From Avena insularis (lineage: Eukaryota > Streptophyta > Magnoliopsida > Poales > Poaceae), in assembly GCA_023614405.1 (NCBI GenBank), contig CM042689.1, positions 277,767,533 through 277,831,532 of the forward strand: DNA of 64,000 nucleotides. The letters are read 5' to 3'. Within the stretch, counting starts at the first letter, position 1; each line of letters begins with the position of its first letter. The notes under the pieces were generated by a model. It worked only from the letters and a program-made list of their open reading frames with translations, was not told the origin of the DNA and made no database searches. Both the position numbers and the translations under genes were made by a program. Of the stretch, positions 57,874 through 64,000 are shown in pieces.

Positions 57874-58636
57874 TAAATGAACTATCAAGATCAAAGATGG
57901 TATGGTAATGGATAACAATCTGAACATAAACAATAATCCAATGGTTCCACTCACAAGCATCAACTACAATAGTAATCAACACTGGGAAAGTTTCCCCTAA
58001 GAACTATGCAAATATTCAACACGATTGTTACAGCGGGATGGAGTGGTGATGATGGTGCTGGTGAGATGATGGTGTGGATGATGATGATCCCGATGAATTC
58101 TAGCTTGATGATGGTGTTGATGGCGACGATCTCCCCTCTCCGGGAAGGAATTTTCTGACAGAAATCTATCTGCCAGAGAGCTCTTTCTCTCTCAGTGTTT
58201 TCCACCCCATAGAGGTGGCGGAATCTTTCTGTGGTCGCTCCCCATGTATTAGGGTTTAGAGGAGAAGATATAGGCGATAGGGCGGAGCCAGAGGTGGGAC
58301 AGGTGGGCCACACCCCCTGTAGGCGTGAGCTAGGGGTGGCTCGCGCCTGGGGGTGTGGGCCCCCTGTGGACCATCTCCGCCTCCCCTTCTAGCATTCTTC
58401 GTCTTCTGGGAAAATAGGATTTTCTATAGTTTTTCTAGTATTTTTCTGATCTTCACGAAATTTCATAAAAACACCTATTTTTCCATCAGAATCCTGACTC
58501 CGGCAGTTCATCCTCCAAGAATCATCCAACATGCAAAAACAGATGAAAACACATAAGTAACACCTCTTAATATGAAATATATCAATGAATAGAGGCAAAT
58601 TATGATATAGAATGGTGATGCAAAATGGACGTATCA

Positions 58637-60651
58637 ACTCCCCCCAAGCTTAGACCTTCTCTTGTCCCCAACTAAGCTCAGTAAACATGTCCACATGTTT
58701 ATGGAGTGAAGTGTCGATAAAATAATACGGACAAGAAGGATCACACTTACCATTACACAACTCATAGAAGAAATCTACTCACCATTATATAACTTAGCTT
58801 GCAACAAGTACAGGAGTCACAATAGAGATGCATAAAGATAAATCATAATTGGAATTGGCAAACTTTGTTCTTGGTCAGAGAACAGCTGGCAAACAATTTC
58901 ACAAATAAAGCTTTTGTAGAAGTTTTATAACAGGAGTACTCTTTGCTCAAACATAAAAGGTTTTTCACAATGATAGCTTTCAAAGTAATACTCAATAGAT
59001 AAGAGTCTTGTGCAAACAAGGGAGATAAAGAACATGATTGAATAAATCATCATATGAATGCTTGAAACACAACAACTCAAATGCTTGCTAGAGACAGAGA
59101 GGAAGTAGGTTTACTGACTCAACTTAGAAGTAGAAGAAAGGCCCTTCATAGAGGGAAGCGGGGATTTCAAGTTCATAAAGAGCTTCCAAAATATTATGGT
59201 ACTTACTATATTTGATCTCTCATTGCCCCTATCATAAGCATCTTGAGGTGATTAAGTTTAAAGTGAACAAAGATGGAGTATATGCTTGACAAAATATAAG
59301 TTGGAAATCTCATGTCCCTTGAGTACGAGGGATGCTCCTCATGCTACTCAACTTTAGTTACTGTTAAGTTCTTGTCATTGTAAGTACATGTGTATCATAA
59401 ATAACCGCCAACGGGGTACCCCTTGCACATGGTACAAGAGCTTTCCCATAACCAAAATTACAAGGCAAGCAGACAATGAGCATCTCAGCAATCTTCTTAT
59501 TTTCCATGGGAAAATGGCGCTTTTTTCTCTCTTTACTCTTTTTAATATGACTCTTTTTCTAAATCTCTTTTTATAAGAAGAATGCTTCATAGATGTCACT
59601 ATGGTGATGCTGCAAGTTTCCACCATGATTAGGCATGGCTTAGGCTAGAGGCCCAGGCGTTTCTCTAACACACATACATTACTCCACCGACTTACAAGCT
59701 CCCCTTTTATTTCACACCGACGACATCCGCAAACAAAATGGCATGATATCAACTGGGTATGTATTTACAGGTGTTGAAAGCATTCCCCGTGACAGCACGG
59801 TTTTCCTAATCCCAATGTATAGATGCAAGCATATAAAACTTCAATGACCCAATGGTTCAAGTTTATTAGGGGCAAGAAAATAAGGTGTGCCATCAAGTCC
59901 GTGAGAGCTTTACTAACTAGTTTTCACATAACAAAATAATTTTTAATTTGAAAGATAGATGAAGCTTGAGAATTTTCTTGGAATAGCAATAATGCTAATA
60001 GGCAGATATGGTGGACACAAATGGCACAAGTTTTGGTTTAAAGGGATTGGATGCATGAGAAGTATGCCTTCTCAAAACAGGTTTTTGGCTAGCAAGGCTA
60101 GGTACAAAACAAAAGAGTTGAAGGAAACAAGGAAAACTACAAGTGATAAAGCCAAACATGCAATCTTCCTTGAAGACACAAAAGATCTTAAATAAAGAAT
60201 ACTAAGCTTATGAGCCAATCAAGAAAGAAAATAAATGATACAAAATACATGTAGGCTTTTTATCTTTTCCTTTCAAACCTCTAAAACTATTGCTAATGAC
60301 CATAGCTCGGTTTGCCAAAACCAATTTAGATTTACCTGATTCTGCCAAAGTGATGCCAATACTAATCAACAAGATCAATCATATAATAGAGATTGCGAAC
60401 TAAAATAAGAAGTGCAAAAAGTAAAATATGAAACTTCTCATTAATAATCCATAAAGGCACTCACACCAAGGGATACATAGATAACCAACTAAAGGAGAGA
60501 TACTTCCACAATGCAAACCAACCTATAAGATAACTTCTCTACCAAAGATATGAATCTACTAAAAAGGTAAAAGATAAAAGATAATGATGTGATACCGTGA
60601 AACTCCCCCAAGCTTGGAACAAGCCAAGGGGATGCCAAACCTAATGACGAA
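58637..60651 (-). other. 3' internal noncoding region of the Fatima-like element
   Basis: No convincing coding frame. A purine tract adjoins the LTR (58637-58655), and a second similar tract lies at about 60603-60618. Parts around 59120-59240 match the Athila-type element near 29280-29380 in reverse. Confidence 0.6.
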
Positions 60652-61005
60652 TTACTCCTTCGGTGGTGGTGGTGTTCTCTTGATAAGCTCTTCTATTAGC
60701 TTCCTCAAATCCTCAATCTCAAAGGTTAGAGTACGAATCAACTCCGAAGTATGCTCAATGCGGTGCATTATCATGTCGGACCGAGTATCTAAGTCATTGT
60801 TATTCTTTCCCCACTCTTCCTTCTTAGTGTGTTCCTTACCTGCATGGTTAGAACGAGGCAGATCCCAAACAGAGGGCAGATTCCCTTTGGGTACCTCTTG
60901 GAATTGTTGCTCATGTATAAGAGTATGGAAGGGATTCTTGGTACGTGGAGGAAGTGAACACGGAGTAGGCAATGGCGCGAAGGTTTCCCTCCCATAGACA
61001 TCTGT
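60652..61005 (-). pseudogene. C-terminal ORF fragment of the Fatima-like element
   Basis: Minus-strand frame open from the cut at 61005 to a stop at 60652, about 117 residues and no credible ATG. It includes RTKNPFHTLIHEQQ and ends in a heptad-like helix (HRIEHTSELIRTLTFEIEDL) followed by TPPPPKE. It is the tail of a longer protein whose front is removed by LTR E. By position downstream of pol it could be the integrase tail or a third ORF. No transmembrane segment is seen, so an envelope role is unsupported. Confidence 0.4.
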
Positions 61006-64000
61006 TGTAACAACCCTAGTTTTTCTAAATGGTAACTAGGAAATGTTTGTGCATTCATGAGCATCATCATTAAAATGCATGCTAGAAAGAAAATAATCAC
61101 ACATCCCTAAACCCTAGCTTCCCCTCTCTCTCTTTGAAATAAATTCAAATGGCTTTTGGAATTTTGAAAACCTCAAAATATTTGGACCCCAAATGGTTAT
61201 AAAGGGATCCTCTAGTATTTCAGTATGTTGTAAAAGCTCTGATATTTTAAAATATACCAAAAAAGATTACAAATAAAAATACAAAAGAGAAAATAGAAAA
61301 ACATAAAAAGAAAAGGATTCCTGCAAAGAAAAACCTACAGCTAAGCTATCTAGGCCGAGCCCAACTTCCATCCCTATCTATATTCCACCAGCGCAGCGCC
61401 CAGTAGCCTCTCTCCCTTACTTCTCTGCGGCCCGTTACTATCCCAGCGCGGCCCAATGCAAGCCCGGTACCGGTTCGATCATCTTTCTCGTCGTCGTCTT
61501 CGATCCCGACGGAGGAAGCTCCTGCGTGTCTCCGCCTCTGCCGCTCGCCGGCGCCGTGATGCCCGTGGCCGCTAAGATTCGTGCTACCGACGTCCTCGTG
61601 GTCTACAAGTACCCCTGTGCCGCCGCTCGATGAACCCTAGCTTCTTTCTTCCCCAATTTTTCCTCTCTGGCAAAAACCCAAGGTGCAGACCTCGCCAGCG
61701 CCCCGTCGTCTCTGGCCACCCTGTGCCACGCCGTGGCCACTACTAGAAGCGCCTCGCCGCCCTCTTCATCCCGGCCGAAGCACGCAAACCGGGAAGACCC
61801 CATCTTTCCAGAATCGAGCCTGCACAACTGCCGGCCGTCGCCATTGCCGCCATCGATTCGTCGTCGTTCGACCCCGACTCGCCTCCCCGACACCTCCATC
61901 GGCTTCTTGGTGAGCTAGCGGTGCTCAGGCACCCTTCTGTTTCCTCCCTCGCCCTTTGGTTTGCCACCCCACCATGCACCGCTGCTCGCTGCCACTATTC
62001 GCTGTTGCTTCGCCGTCTCCGGCGACCATTCCCTGGCGGCGCCGCTACTACTAGGTCCGCCTCGACCTCCTCTTTCCAACCATCCCACTCACAAGGCCCC
62101 GCGTGCAGCAGATCGATGGGGGCTTGCTCGATCTGAGAGCACCTCCATTGCTGACGTCATGCTGACGTCAGCATGAGGTCATATCTCCCTATTTTCTTTT
62201 ATTTGAAATGTTTTTTGAAGTTCTTTTCAGTAAATAACAAAAATATGACATGTGGGCCCTATTTGTAAGTGACATTAACATTATCAGAAATGTTTTCTGA
62301 TTAATAAAAATGTTTAAGTAATTCCAAAATGTAAAATTAGTTTATAATATTCCAAAAATGATTTAAAATGAATTAAAAATGGAGAAATTCATTACTAATT
62401 CATTTTAAATCAGAAAAATACAAATAATATACCAAAATGATCAGAAAAATGAGATCTATATATTTAAGCTATCACCATGTATTGCTAAGCAACTTTCATG
62501 GCAAGTTTAATTAGAGAACAAAAGGAACCCTCTCATAAGCTTCCGGAGTTTTCCCGAATCAGGGTTTGCACCCCTCGGACTCCGTTTAAAATGACCAAGA
62601 ATGTGTGTCAATTTCAATGCAATTTAACTTGTCATATCATCATCCTTGATTGAGCATTGCATCGATTCCATGTGTTGATTGTTTCCCTCCTTTCCGGTGT
62701 TTGCTTCCTCCTGGTAGAATACGATATCAAAATCGAGATCGAGTCCAAGACTGAAGATCGAGATCAACACTATCGAAGCTCGAAGACCAATACTTGATCA
62801 ACTATAACCAAGTCAAGTACCCGGTGTCCGAAGCTCTGCTTTTTGGATATCAACTGGCAAAGTCAAGCAAAGCCCCACACATGATATAATCCTATGATTT
62901 CAAATTATTTACATTCTTGCCATGTGCATATGATTCTAAAGTCTTTTATCGATAGATAGAGTAATCCTATCTTATGCATGTTACCTTTGAAGACTATAAT
63001 CCCTGATCCACCGCTCCTAGCATAACTAGGGTTTGGCTTGTGAAGTGTTGCTAGAGCTAATATATCTGTTGTGCTTAGCCACGCTTAGCTGTTACCACTG
63101 GTCCATCCGGTTGATGAATCAGAGTTGCGAATGAACCTAGTTTCATAGGATGACGTGGTATGATCAGATATGAAAGTTAAACATGCTAAGGATTGTATGG
63201 GAGGCCATGGTGGGTTGTGGTTTTTTCAATCCCATACTTGCCACCCTTAGGATCCGATGTTCTTGCCTCTTGAACCAAGACGAGCGTACAGCCACACGGG
63301 GGCCTGGAAACCCCCTCGACCAACTAACTTTCCGAGTAGATTCCATGAGTCACATAGTTTGGGCTTTCAATTCTACATACGCATCTTGGCTGTTCTTGAA
63401 TGGAGGTGAAGGAGGTGCATTCATAACAGGTAGGTAATCGTGGCCGGGATCAAGAGATGCCCGGCATCCGTAATCTTGAAACCTGCACACATCATTAGGG
63501 AACGGCTTCGGGACTCGACCCGTTACGGCGACATCTCCCTAGTGCGTGACTCATGGTATCGGCGAAAGCAAGGTAAAGGTTGTGTCTAACCACCCTCTGC
63601 CGGCCTTCCAAGGAAGAGGGCTAATGTACTGGCATTAAGAGAAGGTTAGTACGTGTGGGTAAAGTTGCACACCCCTGCAGGGTTATTAATCTTTTCGAAA
63701 AGCCATGTCCACGGTTATGGACCAACTTGGGAACGGACGTGAAGATCATAGAGAACTTGAACCTAATCGTAAAACTTGGCAAGTTAAGTAATGTGTGATT
63801 AAGGATGCTTCCTCATGGGTACGAGGGGGTGATCCTAGATAGGTTCAGCTGATGATGATTCGATGGATATCAAAAGATGATCAAAGCTAGAGATACAGCT
63901 CTCTTATCCCCTTCTAAAATATTCTAATTAGTCGAGATTCTTATCCCTCTTGTTTTACAAAACAAAGATGGCTTTATGAAAAACAACTCCACCAGCCATA
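61006..64000 (+). mobile_element. LTR E: start of another Tekay-like element, cut by window edge
   Basis: Begins TGTAACAACCCTAG, like the TGTxACAxCCC starts of LTRs A, C and D. It has a GC-rich middle (61480-62130) and the conserved block at 63655-63730, about 2.65 kb from its start as in the others. The GC-donor-like site of A-D is not preserved (AACCAAGTCAAGT near 62810). An as-1-like repeat lies at 62152-62170. The body of the element lies beyond the window. Confidence 0.7.
62152..62170 (+). promoter_or_regulatory. Tandem TGACGTCA motifs (as-1/CRE-like) in LTR E
   Basis: TGACGTCA at 62152-62159 and 62163-62170, 11 bp apart, about one helical turn. Paired TGACG motifs are the known binding site of plant TGA-type bZIP factors responsive to salicylic acid and stress. 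Role here inferred. Confidence 0.4.

Larger units (their letters stand above)
34683..61005 (-). mobile_element. Fatima-like Athila element, 3' half, with two nested insertions
   Basis: Minus-strand 3' LTR begins TGATACGTCCATTTTGC at 58636 and ends GTGGGTCATCA at 34683. It survives as three pieces (58636-57879, 45098-44775, 35082-34683), totalling about 1.48 kb. Elements C and D interrupt it at target sites TTAAA and TAAAT. To the right lies 2.4 kb of 3' internal sequence with a purine tract (minus strand AAGCTTGGGGGGAGT) beside the LTR. The element is cut by LTR E at 61006, so its polymerase, if any, is outside. The LTR start recalls the Triticeae Fatima family. Confidence 0.8.

Noticed and set aside
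60652..61005. Envelope-like gene
   Set aside because: No signal peptide, transmembrane segment or glycoprotein pattern is visible.
1..64000. CRISPR arrays, operons, rRNA genes, bacterial features
   Set aside because: None seen; the content is plant retrotransposon DNA.

Overview
The window is plant nuclear DNA built almost entirely of nested LTR retrotransposons. I see no host gene. The repeat types (chromodomain Ty3/gypsy of the Tekay kind, Athila-type elements recalling Triticeae Sabrina/WHAM and Fatima, and BARE/Angela-like Ty1/copia LTRs) point to heterochromatin of a Triticeae grass such as wheat, barley or a relative. Family names come from memory of signatures, not a search.

Layout. 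1-7919 is the 3' part of Tekay-like element A: a gag-pol frame with only two stops, then its 3' LTR. 7920-11400 is the larger 3' part of a related LTR (B). 11405-13289 is a reversed copia LTR with 5' leader. 13290-14930 holds a broken gene of the plant 'putative gypsy-type transposon' family. 14940-16504 is a reversed gypsy fragment with an LTR of about 0.5 kb. 16505-18122 is poorly resolved. 18123-23230 is a reversed copia fragment whose LTR carries a solo copia LTR (21078-22879, target duplication ATGAT). 23231-30688 is an Athila-type element with broken gag and protease but no polymerase, ending in an inverted LTR pair (to 31601). 31602-34264 has no gene I can recognise. 34683-61005 is a reversed Fatima-like element whose LTR is interrupted by two complete young Tekay-type insertions. 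These are element C (35083-44769, reversed, TSD TTAAA), which encodes only an intact gag, and element D (45099-57873, forward, TSD TAAAT), which has two extra ORFs before a broken gag-pol. 61006-64000 is the start of another Tekay-like LTR (E).

The most interesting signal is in the Tekay-type elements. (1) Element D has two intact accessory ORFs between primer site and gag, both ending in predicted coiled coils. (2) Every Tekay ORF start (gag of A, C and D, plus both accessory ORFs) directly abuts a 3'-splice-site-like YAG. (3) LTRs B, C and D share an exon/intron-like leader: an 89-nt intron, a 139-141-nt exon, an intron of usually 120-121 nt, and an intron of about 0.95-1.08 kb with a GC donor (AG|GCAAGT) and a GCAG-type acceptor. 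Together these suggest a spliced noncoding leader that is joined alternatively to the ORF-A, ORF-B and gag start codons. The splicing is inferred from sequence only; RNA data would decide it.
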